From positions 1 through 64,000 of the forward strand of contig JAGAYN010000042.1 in assembly GCA_017940465.1 (NCBI GenBank): a stretch of 64,000 nt of DNA. The letters run 5' to 3'. Numbering within the stretch: position 1 is the stretch's first letter; every line of letters begins with the position of its first letter. Below are positions 34,401-42,500 of the stretch, piece after piece. This DNA is from Bacteroidales bacterium. GTDB lineage: Bacteria > Bacteroidota > Bacteroidia > Bacteroidales > P3. The position numbers were made by a program, and so were the translations under genes. The notes beneath the pieces were generated by a model. That model was not told the origin of the DNA and searched no databases. It was given only the letters and a program-made list of their open reading frames with translations.

Positions 34401-37191
34401 TGTCGGTGCGGGGGTAGGTGCCGTGGGTGTAGCCGTAGCCGCCGCAGTCGCAGAGGGAGCGGAAGCTGAAGGTGTAGGTCGCGTCGGGGAGCAGGCCCGT
34501 GAACCGGGCGGGCGGCGCGGTGTATTGGAGGGTCTGCGTGGTGCCGCTGCCGGTGATGGTGATCTCGGCGGCCGAGGTGCCGATGCTTTCCCACTCAAGG
34601 GTGATGGAGGTGCTGTCGCGTTGCGAGTCGTGGATGTTGTATATGGCGCAAGGTTCCACGCAGAGGTCGTCGATATAGAGGCGTGCTTCGCCGTTGCCGC
34701 CCACCAGCGCCAGCGCCACGTCGGCGTGTGCAGTGCCGAGGTCGACGATGTGGTGCTGCCAGGTGTCCAGGGGGCCGAGGGCGAGGGTGTCGGTGGGGAT
34801 GAAGGAGGCGGGGTTGCCGATGTCGGGCAGGCGGCCGGCCAGGAGCAGGGTGCCGGCGGGCAGTTGCGAGGCGTTGCTCCAGAAGGAGAGCGCCAGGTGC
34901 TGCGAGGGGCTGGTCAGGTCGGGCAGCAGCATCAGGGTGCTGCTGTTGCGGCTGGCGCGGAAGTAGAGCGAGCGGGGCGACGAATGGCTGCGCTGGGAGT
35001 TGACGATGGGGTAGGCGCCCAGCGGCGAGGAGCGGCGCCAGTCGGAGGGGAATCCGTTGTTGGGCAGGGCGTCGAAGTTCTCACAGAGGGGTGTGGCCTG
35101 GGGCACCGGCGCGGTGAGCAGGTGGGTGACGGTGCGGTGGCAGGGCACGGCGCCGGTGTCGCAGAGGGGGGTGATGTGGATGGCGTAGTGGGTGCCGGGG
35201 CTGAGGCCCTGGAGGCGCAGGGAGTCCTGGGTGCGCACCACGGTGCCGCTGCCGTCGGCGAAGTCGGCACTGGCCGAGGCCACGGCCTTGTATTCCACCT
35301 TGACGCTGTCGCCGTTGCAGGTGGACCACTCCAGGAGGGCCGAGTGTTGCTCCACCTGGCTGACGCTGGTGCCGACGACGGCGTCGCGGTGCAGCGTGAC
35401 GGCGTCGATGCGCCATGCGCCGTCGGCGCGCAGGGCCGGCAGGTGGCCGGCGGGGATGCCCAGGGGCACCGCGTGGTGCTGCCACGAGCCGCTCGTGAGG
35501 GTGGCCGCGGCGGTGAAGGTCCCGTAGGGGTAGTCCATGGTGCCCACGGTGAGGGTGCCGGCGCCGGTGCCGTAGAAGTCGAGCAGGAGGCTGTCTGCCG
35601 AGGCGATGTTGGTGAGGGGGAGGGTGACGGTGGTGCCGGCGTCGAGCAGCAGGCTGTGCGTCCCTTCGTAGGCGGTGGTGTTGGCCGAGGCCGTGCCCTG
35701 GGGGCACACCCATCCTTGCGGCAGGCCTGTGGCGTCGAAGGAGGTGCAGTAGGGCACCGTGACGGCATGGGCGAAGGTGGCGAAGCTGTGCAGGTCGTAG
35801 GCGCAGGGGCGGTCGCCGCAGGCGGGGTAGACGTAGAGGTCGTATTGGGTGGCGGGCGCGAGGCCGGCGAGGGTGAAGGGCTTGGTGGTGGCGCTCACCG
35901 CGGTGCCGCTGCCGGGGGTGAAGCCCGGGGGGCCGTATTCGAGGAGCACGGCGTTGCCGCCGTTGCCGCCGCCGGTGGCGAGGGTTTCGGTCAGGGGCTG
36001 CCAGTCGACGGTCAGCTCCTGCTGCGTCAGGCCGTAGAGGCGCACGCTGTCCACCATGCAGCGCGCCACGCGCAGGTCGTCCACATAGGCGGTGCCGCCG
36101 AGGGCTTTGAGGGCCAGGTAGCGGCCGTTGCCGGTGTAGGGGGCGAGGCTCACCAGGCGGCGCTGCCAGCCGGTGGCGGCCGTGAGGGTGTCCACGGCGG
36201 TGAAGCTTTCGGGTTCCAGGGGGTATTCCACCACGCCGACCGCGAGCCGTGTGCCGGCGGTGCCGCGTAGGAGGCAAGCCAGGTGCAGGTCCGCCGTGGG
36301 GGCGCTCTCCTGCAGGGGCAGGAGGTAGTAGAGGGTGTCGGTGCCGAGGAGGGTGAGGTAGCTGCTGCCGAAGGGTTCGTACCAGGCCGGCTCCATGGCG
36401 GGGCCTGCCAGGGTGGTGACGCTCACCTGCCGGGGGGTGCTGCCGGTGCAGCCCACGGTGAAGGTGTAGGCCGTGGCCGGGGTGAGCCCTTGGATGAGGA
36501 GCGGCGGGGTGGCGTCGGCGATGGTGATGCCGGCATATTCCACGTTGATGGGGCCGGTGCCGTAGCGTTGCCAGTCGAGGGTGAGGCTGCGGGCGCCGAG
36601 GTGGCTGACGGTGGGCTCGCTGGTGCCGCAGGTGCCCACGCGCAGGTCGTCCACCCAGCAGTCGGCGTTGGAGCCCTGCAGCGATCGCTGCATGCGGAAG
36701 GCCAGCCGCCGTCCGCTGCCGCTGTAGCGGCCGAGGTCCACCACCAGCTCTTGCCACACCGAGGCGCGTTCCACGTGGAGCGTGTCGAGGGGCTGGAAGT
36801 GGTGGGTGTAGCGGCCGGTGTCCTGGCAGATGCCCACCTCGAGGCGCGTGGCGGTGGAGGTGGCGAAGAGGTGGAGGCGCAGGTAGAGGCCGTCGAGCGA
36901 GGCGGCCTGCAGCTCGGGCATCACGGCCAGGCTGTAGTGGCTGCCGCTGATGCTTCCGGAGTGGAGCGCCAGCGACCGCGAGCCGCTGTGGGCGCGGCTG
37001 TTGTCGATGCGCGGCGCGGGGCCGAGGTCGTAGTTGCGCGTGCCCCACCAGCAGGCGGGCAGCGCGCCGGTGGTATAGCTGTCGAAGTCGTCGGCCAGCG
37101 GCAGGGCCAGGCCGGTGCAGGGGCTTTGCGCCGTCACCCGAAGCGGGTGCAGCGCCAGCGCGAGAAGGGCTATGGCGCGGAGTATTCGCAT
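28438..37191 (-). CDS. Giant modular T9SS type B surface protein (2917 aa)
   Basis: Signal peptide 1-21 (LRVTAQ). Then about nine modules of roughly 200-250 residues. Each starts near an LPYC..F motif (about residues 28, 270, 478, 699, 950, 1182, 1410, 1593 and 1798). Each has a jelly-roll part (LALSFWSN, W.DDL.V..C) and a fibronectin III-like part (V.YGP.GF..GSGT.V...., L.GL.P.T.YD.Y). From about 2004 a different unit occurs (GGTGCIDYTDLRASYVTCKYG), then PKD-like parts and four GCDSV-type units at about 2470-2660. The end (about 2834-2917: ILAPNVFTPDEDNNN, YNRMGALVFRSDDF, TGTVLLLR) is a type B sorting domain. Role: probably adhesion or glycan binding at the cell surface; no catalytic motif seen. 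Codon use is strongly GC-rich throughout. Confidence 0.88.
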   Translation of the reverse strand: MRILRAIALLALALHPLRVTAQSPCTGLALPLADDFDSYTTGALPACWWGTRNYDLGPAPRIDNSRAHSGSRSLALHSGSISGSHYSLAVMPELQAASLDGLYLRLHLFATSTATRLEVGICQDTGRYTHHFQPLDTLHVERASVWQELVVDLGRYSGSGRRLAFRMQRSLQGSNADCWVDDLRVGTCGTSEPTVSHLGARSLTLDWQRYGTGPINVEYAGITIADATPPLLIQGLTPATAYTFTVGCTGSTPRQVSVTTLAGPAMEPAWYEPFGSSYLTLLGTDTLYYLLPLQESAPTADLHLACLLRGTAGTRLAVGVVEYPLEPESFTAVDTLTAATGWQRRLVSLAPYTGNGRYLALKALGGTAYVDDLRVARCMVDSVRLYGLTQQELTVDWQPLTETLATGGGNGGNAVLLEYGPPGFTPGSGTAVSATTKPFTLAGLAPATQYDLYVYPACGDRPCAYDLHSFATFAHAVTVPYCTSFDATGLPQGWVCPQGTASANTTAYEGTHSLLLDAGTTVTLPLTNIASADSLLLDFYGTGAGTLTVGTMDYPYGTFTAAATLTSGSWQHHAVPLGIPAGHLPALRADGAWRIDAVTLHRDAVVGTSVSQVEQHSALLEWSTCNGDSVKVEYKAVASASADFADGSGTVVRTQDSLRLQGLSPGTHYAIHITPLCDTGAVPCHRTVTHLLTAPVPQATPLCENFDALPNNGFPSDWRRSSPLGAYPIVNSQRSHSSPRSLYFRASRNSSTLMLLPDLTSPSQHLALSFWSNASQLPAGTLLLAGRLPDIGNPASFIPTDTLALGPLDTWQHHIVDLGTAHADVALALVGGNGEARLYIDDLCVEPCAIYNIHDSQRDSTSITLEWESIGTSAAEITITGSGTTQTLQYTAPPARFTGLLPDATYTFSFRSLCDCGGYGYTHGTYPRTDNSLAATQRYSFTINTYPSPFTPPYCIDFESYAPGAYIHHWRRIGGASSVSDLAAHESYHSLMVKNSTTVVLPPTDDPTQLMVSLHAFTTGTAALTNGALVLGVMRDPDSAHTFIPLDTLRLTRPREWQRFASRLASPHTGYRYIALRLAAPDTCTLYLDDLSVTACGLGDATVSAGGVVEWQPLNAPTAVAIEYGPRGFVRGSGTKDTVSAPPYTLAALTPGDNSDIYLTALCDTTADCHAVKLTLNSPTATPYCEFFETATASGLPDGWTNSRTYSNTPALNSASNRVLVMKGQSAAANRSLAALPPLSAATDSVQLALSLRTTNMGNARLAIGYIDANADPNTFSPMDTFQCSANSTWQRRTSLLPVVAGRRIALCAYSIGPAVELWVDSLAVTTAASPAVAVTSARTLELAIPTAACDIEYGPAGFAHGAGTTLHLNTPSHTLTGLQPGGLYWLYTLENGAAPTCLPPLRIRMPQEEPLPYCRTNLTLGQLQLPEIAIDSVRRLHLYLTLQGGAPVEVGVMEHDGDWAHFLPLDTLRCPTGTRHRLHTSLAHYAGSGRFLGLRALTGTATVEELAVTDCEWPTVEARNGNQTALLGTGTLEYGPTGFTPGSGTTVTVADSMVLSGLAPGTVYDFYPLCNTVATPCYSPWQLATSEAVPLPYCCDFASGMPAGWTPFGDALGTPVATTGGTLSLTVSGEQQVGVLLPILPAGEKVLDLEVHFSATTLALVVDGDTLRRPASSWQTIRIASHAERPRLQVAGSGTLKLRRVEIASCALPREVAIGKPGGGQIVLEWDTAGLGSPYYIEYLPAGGTASTTMKATPPPLMLALLPDTTYHLYFKCDSLETACRPPIEIATLPPAQALPYCVDTVTLGPDRLPGEWLRLAGSGNTVYLVLPQLDADSLRRLNVMLRLQTQTASQRVTLGTMSDAGDPTTFDSLATFSPSGNNYLFHSLDGYYGSGRFLALRSEGSGWVRLLDLSVSTCAAYNTRLQETEADRAIFTWDQQGLPTVSVEYGPTGFPSGSGTVVSAMVPPLQITGLDPLTDYTFYVSRHCSGDPCRPVLTDTFSTFTPKGGTGCIDYTDLRASYVTCKYGSYSSPSQHLGVIDHGYLSAASRHTVHFDTTERDARTGGLLRTVPLGENASVRLGNWTTGGSGDPQAESITYGMTVDSSQFDLLILKYAAVLQDPEHSADLQPRFRLEILNQNDELIDSCGMAFFIANPSLNWNQGPNEVLWKDWTTVGMDLSAYNGQTIFIRLTTNDCGEGSHFGYAYFTLECASKRMQTEGCSNVPSNRFTAPSGFNYRWYTNQDPTTISDSASIWVRSDNSLTYYCNLSFVDNPSCNFTMSAFAGARYPLSLFDTSVAVAGCEFDLTLTNRSTISGDGLTPIGTGESCESTLWLLPDGSTSTANTLSLHIADTGLYDITLISGIANDQCIDTLRRTIHLVYPHPAASLAGRPRRCDNEAADTLKVMNATVWQWAGGGTGNLLATPTADSAYTCYTVDRNGCLDTLTHALQVFPSYRFTDTDSICNTQPQYLWIDTTVSVDQTSGILSRTRHLATVEGCDSVRTLNLHLMPSYYIHHHDTLCHDSRMPFFDTLLTTTGTYLHTDSTAFGCDSMVTMHLQIVPRAYADDLHEVCDSMTWIDGHTYYADSIGALDTLHTARGCDSVVTLHLTVHYSTLEVAIDTFCQGTSYLFRSHELTEGGYYADTLSTIHRCDSVLAIALTRLDLPQLSITSDYDCDTLYHHIEATSSVPYLQWSAYPPDSTLDGQESLATIHVRPDTYTTYTLYADYYADPHCPATASLSLEPARRPEAVLKVNPSALVQPTLDFDAYDVSKEYAERSWYIDHVLQPETSRHLHSQASSGSDTTRVALVVDDGHCADTAIALLPLLHRSILAPNVFTPDEDNNNTFFFVGEGILNAEIHIYNRMGALVFRSDDFHSQWDGRNRNGDPCPGGSYVWHIRYTPEAHPSASNTATGTVLLLR

Positions 37192-37237
37192 ACAATCATT
37201 TCTAACGCGCGTATTGTATCTTTATTGTGCGCGGAGC

Positions 37238-37265
37238 GAAATAAAAGCCTCGCCGGGGGCGAGGC
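37238..37265 (-). terminator. Terminator of the tryptophanase gene
   Basis: GCCTCGCC (37247-37254) pairs with GGCGAGGC (37258-37265) across GGG. The A-rich stretch 37238-37246 gives TTTTATTTC on the minus strand. It lies 65 bases after the tryptophanase stop and separates that gene from the large surface protein gene. Confidence 0.88.
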
Positions 37266-37330
37266 TTTCGGGTAATCGGTTGGTTGCCAGATACTTGCAG
37301 ACTGCCTGTGCAGGGCAGCCGGCGCGGGGC

Positions 37331-38707
37331 TCAGCCCAGGCGCTTGAACTGGCAGGTGAAGTGGCGCATCAGCTCGGCCTCCCAGGTGATCTCCAGGCCG
37401 CGCTTGATGGTGTGGCGACGGTCGTAGACGTTCTTCAGGGCGGCGGCGATGACGTCCATGTGGTTGTTCGTGTAGACGCGGCGCGGGATGCAGAGGCGCA
37501 CGAAGTCGAGCCCGCCGAAGCGGTTCTCGCGCGTCACCGGGTCGCGGTCGGCCAGCACGTAGCCGATTTCGCAGGCGCGAATGCCGGCTTCGAGGTAGAG
37601 TTCGCAGGTGAGGGTCTGGGCCGGGAACTCCTCCTTGGGAATTTCGGTGAGGATTTTGTCGGCATCGACGAAGATGGCATGTCCGCCGGCGGGGCGCTGG
37701 TAGGGGATGCCGTACTCGTCCAACTTCTGGGCCAGGTACTGCACCTGCTTGATGCGGGTCTCCACCATGTCGAACTCGCAGTTCTCCTGCAGGCCCACGG
37801 CCAGGGCGTCCATGTCGCGCCCGTTCATGCCGCCGTAGGTGAGGAAGCCCTCGAAGGGGATGCAGAAGAGTTTGGCGCCTTCGTACCAGTCCTCCTTGTT
37901 GGTGGCGATGAAGCCGCCCATGTTCACCAGGGCGTCCTTCTTGGCGCTCATCGTCATGCTGTCCACGTAGGAGAACATCTCTTTCACTATCTCGCGGATG
38001 CTCTTGTCGGCATAGCCCTCCTCGCGGGTCTTGATGAAGTAGGCGTTCTCCACGAAGCGGGCCGAGTCCATGTTCACCGGCACGCCGTAGCGGTGGCACA
38101 GCTCCGCGGTCTCGCGGATGTTCTTCATGCTGACCGGCTGGCCGCCGACGGTGTTGTTGGTCACCGTGAGCACCATGAAGGGCACGTTGCCCTTGTTCTC
38201 GACGAGCACCTTCTCCAGCAGCTCGAGGCTGACGTTGCCCTTGAAGGGTATCTCCAGCTGGGTGTCCTTGGCTTCGGGGATGGTGACGTCGATAGCGAAG
38301 GCCTTGCGGCTCTCGATGTGGCCCTTGGTGGTGTCGAAGTGGGCGTTGCCGGGGATGACCATGCCGGGCTTCACCAGGTGGCTGAACAGCACGTTCTCGG
38401 CCGCGCGGCCCTGGTGGGTGGGGATGACGTAGTTGAAGCCCGTGAGCTCGGTGATGGTCTCCTTCATGTGGTAGAAGGAGCGTGCGCCGCCGTAGCTCTC
38501 GTCGCCGCGCATCATGGCCGCCCACTGGCGGTCGCTCATCGCGCCCGTGCCGCTGTCGGTCAGCAGGTCGATGTACACATAGTCGCTCTTGAGCATGAAA
38601 ATGTTGTTGTGGGCCTCCTCGAGCCACTTCTCGCGCTCGGCGCGGGTGCTCTTTTTGATGGGCTCCACCATCTTGATCTTCCAGGCTTCTGCAAAGGGAA
38701 TTTCCAT
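37331..38707 (-). CDS. tnaA: Tryptophanase (tryptophan indole-lyase)
   Basis: A PLP enzyme splitting tryptophan into indole, pyruvate and ammonia; 458 residues. Family signatures are IDLLTDSGTGAMSDRQWAAM (46-65), PTHQGRAAEN (96-105), the PLP lysine in MSAKKDALVNMGG (Lys257), and GIPYQRPAGGHAIFVDA. Tyrosine phenol-lyases are close relatives: they carry an Arg in the motif SMERG, where tryptophanases have Ile or Val. This protein has ACEIG (378-382), so tryptophanase is the better call. It is transcribed alone from the element at 38755-38762. Neither a TnaC-like leader peptide nor an aromatic amino acid permease is visible nearby. Confidence 0.9.
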   Translation of the reverse strand: MEIPFAEAWKIKMVEPIKKSTRAEREKWLEEAHNNIFMLKSDYVYIDLLTDSGTGAMSDRQWAAMMRGDESYGGARSFYHMKETITELTGFNYVIPTHQGRAAENVLFSHLVKPGMVIPGNAHFDTTKGHIESRKAFAIDVTIPEAKDTQLEIPFKGNVSLELLEKVLVENKGNVPFMVLTVTNNTVGGQPVSMKNIRETAELCHRYGVPVNMDSARFVENAYFIKTREEGYADKSIREIVKEMFSYVDSMTMSAKKDALVNMGGFIATNKEDWYEGAKLFCIPFEGFLTYGGMNGRDMDALAVGLQENCEFDMVETRIKQVQYLAQKLDEYGIPYQRPAGGHAIFVDADKILTEIPKEEFPAQTLTCELYLEAGIRACEIGYVLADRDPVTRENRFGGLDFVRLCIPRRVYTNNHMDVIAAALKNVYDRRHTIKRGLEITWEAELMRHFTCQFKRLG

Positions 38708-38754
38708 AGGTTGGTACGTTTTTTATGTTAATTTTTTAGGATGATTCGAGGCTG

Positions 38755-38762
38755 CAAAGGTA
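38755..38762 (-). promoter_or_regulatory. -7 element for tryptophanase
   Basis: The minus strand reads TACCTTTG (TAnnTTTG), 48 bases upstream of the start codon at 38707. Confidence 0.75.
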
Positions 38763-38907
38763 CGAAAAAAATCCGACATGCGTTTTCCGATATCACAAAA
38801 AGTGTTAATTTCCCCGCTCCCCGTCCCGTCCCCGTCGCCTGCGGCCGGCGGTCTCCCCAGGGGGCTGTGGCGGGGCGGAAACGGGGCGTTTCCGGAGTGG
38901 TAACCAT

Positions 38908-39195
38908 CTGCAAGTATGATGTTTAGGGTCTATATCCGCTCTTTTTTCGGGGTGGGATGCTGTCTGGAAGGTGGTCTATCTGTCTGCAAGTATGGGTTTT
39001 AGGCTCTTTTCCGCGCCTCTGGTGCCGCCCCTTTTGGGAGCGTTTCCGGAGGGCGGACTGGGTGCCTATGTCGCTGCAAGTATGGGTTTTAGGCTCTCTT
39101 TCGGGGCCCCGGCGCAGGCGCTCTGCGGCCGCCGTGGGCCCGGATGGCGATGCTATGTGTCTGCAAGTATGGGTTTTATGTCCTTTTTCCGCTCC
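38908..39195 (+). repeat. Four-copy interspersed repeat upstream of the giant surface gene
   Basis: The core CTGCAAGTATGGGTTTTAGG with a CTCTTTTCCG-like tail occurs at 38984-39013 and 39074-39103. Diverged copies lie at 38908-38940 (GATGTTTAGGGTC variant) and 39161-39195 (TTTTATGTCC variant). Start-to-start distances are 76, 90 and 87 bases, and the spacers differ. The region 38708-39504 has no convincing gene; besides this repeat it holds two promoters and an 11-bp tandem array. Confidence 0.8.
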
Positions 39196-39218
39196 GAAAA
39201 CGGGCACTTGGCGGAGTC

Positions 39219-39284
39219 GACTCGGGGTTGACTCGGAGTTGACTCGGAGTTGATACGGAGTTGTCTCGGACTTGACCCGGATTA
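39219..39284 (+). repeat. 11-bp tandem array, six units
   Basis: Units of exactly 11 bases: GACTCGGGGTT, GACTCGGAGTT, GACTCGGAGTT, GATACGGAGTT, GTCTCGGACTT, GACCCGGATTA. Divergence rises toward the 3' end. The period is close to one DNA helical turn. It lies about 95 bases upstream of the promoter of the giant surface gene. Confidence 0.85.
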
Positions 39285-39378
39285 TCCCCCGGGCACCCCT
39301 AGGGTACCCCCGGAGGATGACCCGCCGGAGGCCGTTTCAAAATTATTGTTAAATTCGGGAGGAAACGGAATCTTTTTG

Positions 39379-39408
39379 TTTGCGGTTTGGAAAAAAGTCG
39401 TATATTTG
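39379..39408 (+). promoter_or_regulatory. Promoter of the giant surface gene
   Basis: TTTG at 39379-39382, 18 bases, then TATATTTG at 39401-39408. It matches the Bacteroidota consensus and lies about 97 bases before the chosen start. Confidence 0.75.
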
Positions 39409-39504
39409 CATTTTGGATTTCTATGCAGGAATTGTGCATATATTTATGTATCAATTCTTTGGCAGAATAGGGTCCATGTTGATTTGATGTTGAAAACTAA
39501 AAAA

Positions 39505-42500
39505 ATGATGAAGAATATACAACCGAACATGAAACCAAAAGTACTTTTTCCGCTGCTGATGCTAGCAGCCATGGCTTCCATGTCCGCCTCCCTGCAGGCT
39601 CAAACCAAGCTCTACACGCTGACCGACGGCAGAGTGCAGTGGCACGAGGGCGGGCAGTCCAGCTCAACGCTCACTGAAATCGGCTACTATCAGGGTAACC
39701 CGCAGTACGCGTCCGACGGCACCGACGTCACCTACAAGCTGACGCGCGGTGTCCGTTACCTGCGCCTGAACATCTCCAACCCCAGCAGCCCCAACTTCCA
39801 GTCCTCCACCACGTTCGATGAATATTGCGTCTGGATGTCCTCCGGCGACGTGGGCTACTACTGGCAGGAGTGGGACGGCTACCGCTACTACCTCTTCGGC
39901 TCGCCCAACGACCTCCGCATCGAGAAAGTGGAAGTCGGCAAGATCCCCAGCACCACCACCTACTGGTACAAGTGGAACTTCGGCGCCGGCATCGACAAGA
40001 GCTACGTCCGCAACGGCGAGTACGAGGTGGTGCGCTACTGGATGATGCACAACGGCACCAACTGGGTCATGTCCTGCGCCGCCGCCGAGCGCCCGGAGAC
40101 CATCATCTACACCAGCCCCGACCGCAACATCAACAACATCGAGCGCTACTGCCCCGACGGCAACAACTCCGAGAACCCCGCCGGCTATGGCGCCGTGGCC
40201 ATGAACGTCACCCTCGTCGAGCACCCCGCCGACATCGAGAACCATCTCTCCAACGTCGGCCTCGAGTCCATCAACCTCTCCGACGACACCATCGCCTACA
40301 ACGGCACCATCGTGGCCGACCCCAAGTACTACGCCTCCGCCCAGGGCGTCTATCGCGTCATCCCCTCCTATAAAGAGTATATTATTGAATCCGCGCGCGA
40401 CGGCGTCAACCTCACCGAGGGCAACCGCGTGGACGACACCTACGGCTCCGCCGGCGTGCCCACCACCGAGGTGCGCTACCTGTACAACGGCAGCCTCTCC
40501 AACACACCCCCGGCCGCCGTCAATATGAATCTCAACCCGGGCGATGTGGCCGCCGCCAAATACACGCTCAACAACGAGGCCAAACGCTACCTCACCATCT
40601 CTGTCGGTGCCGACCACAAGGCCACCATCCAGTGCGTCGCTCCCCCCACCTCCGAGGTGGTGGTCGACCTCACCCTCACCGTGACCACCACGCAGGGCAT
40701 CTCCGAGACGGTCACCGTGCCCTTCAAAATCACCCCCTATCTGAACCGCCGCATCAAGGAGATCTCCGAGAACTCGGCCCTCGTGGCAGGCGCTGTCTTC
40801 GGCGGCGGCCGCATGGCCGACGTGGAGGGCAACACCGATGTGACCGTCCACAACTGCGACACCATCTCCTATGTCTACGGCGGTAACGATATCAGCGGCC
40901 GCGTCCACGGCGAGTCCAACGTGCTCATCGGCACCGAACTCACCACCGCCGCCAAGCCCATCGACATCGGCTCCGTCTATGGCGCCGGCAACGGCTACTA
41001 CCACTACCCCACCGTCTCCGCCGGCCCGGGCCAGCCCATCAACGTCTGCCAGGACCAGATGGCGGCACAGAACATCTATGACTGGAACAGCACCGAGGTG
41101 GTGGCCGAGAACTCCACCGCCCTCTACATCCCGACCATCAAGCGCACCACCGTCACCATCAACAGCAACTTCGCCGAGATCGACACCGTCTTCGGCGGCG
41201 CCCGCAACGCCAACATCGGCGGCGCCGGCCTCGCTGCCGACGACACCACCACGTCGGTGCGCATCAACAAGGGTATCATCTTCGCCGTCTTCGGCGGCAA
41301 CAATGTCGGTGGCTGCATGCCCACCGGCACCTTCAGCGGCCTCTTCGTCTCGGGCGACAGCCTCGGCCTCGACCAGCCGCTGCCCATCATCAACTCGCAC
41401 TTCACCAAGTTCGGCCGCGAGTTCGGTATCCGCTATGTCTTCGGCGGCGGCAACAAGGTGTTCCACAACTCCGCCATCCGCATGCACATCACCGGCGGTA
41501 TGATCGACACCGTCTTCGGCGGCGGCAACAGCGCCGACGTGGCCCACACCATCTGCAATGTGAACTGCCCCACCGGCGGCCCCCGCATCTATGAGAACCC
41601 CACCGTGGCCGACAGCCTGGCCTCCACCTGGGTGGGTACCCGCGGACGCTACAACATCCGCGCCCTCTTCGGCGGCAACAACCTCGCCCCGATGGCCATC
41701 ATCCCCGACCTCCGCCTCGAGAGCGGCGGTGTCGGCGTGGTCTACGGCGGCGGCAATGCGGGCGACATGGTCTACGACGGCACCTCCGCCAACGGCGGCA
41801 CCGGAGCCGACACCACCTACGGCGACATCCTCAGCGCCGAGTTCCGCGACAACCTCAGGAAGTCGCTCTCCTACTTCACGGGCGACGCCACCAACTATAT
41901 CATCCGCCCCCAGAAGGTGGTCTCCTCCTACGTCCATGTGCTCGCCGGCGACAGCATGTCCATCGACTACCTCTACGGCGGCTGCCGTTCGGCCAATGTC
42001 CTTAACTCCACGCTTGTCGATATCGACGGCGGCACCATCGGCTCTGTCTTCGGCGGCTGCAACATCGCAGGCGACGTGGGCTCCACCATCGGCGGCCACG
42101 GCCGCGGCATGGCCGGCACCTATGTCGTCATCAACGGCGGCACGATTCTCAACAACGTCTTCGGCGGCGCCGACGGCTACTACCACTGCGCCGAGGGCGA
42201 GGATCTCTCCGCCGCGAAGTATGTCGCCGGCGTGAACTTCACCGACAACGAGGGTATCGAGTTCGACGCCTTCGACGAATACATCGGCCTCTACCGCCCC
42301 ACCCACAACTACACCCACCTGCTCATCAACGGCGGCGTTGTCTACGGCAACGTCTACGGCGGCGGTAACCACGCCGCGGTGGGCTTCCTCACCAACAGTT
42401 TCAAGCGCGTCTCCGGCGGTGTGGAGGAGAGCCCGGCCTGCGAGATGCTCGCCGGCGGTATCCACTTCGCCATCACCGGCGGCCGCGTCAAAGGCAGCGT

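Noticed and set aside
34069..36270. 733-residue plus-strand open frame and other long plus-strand frames over 28486-37275
   Set aside because: Shadows of the 2917-residue minus-strand cargo, which has a signal peptide, repeated modules and a sorting domain.
37331..38707. Tyrosine phenol-lyase
   Set aside because: The substrate-specific Arg of phenol-lyases is replaced by Ile (ACEIG), so tryptophanase fits better.
38908..39195. CRISPR array
   Set aside because: Repeats are too diverged, spacers are long and unequal, and no cas genes are present.
38923..39207. 94-residue minus-strand protein with KTHTC repeats
   Set aside because: It arises from the interspersed DNA repeat; no signal, no start context, and the plus-strand frames repeat equally.
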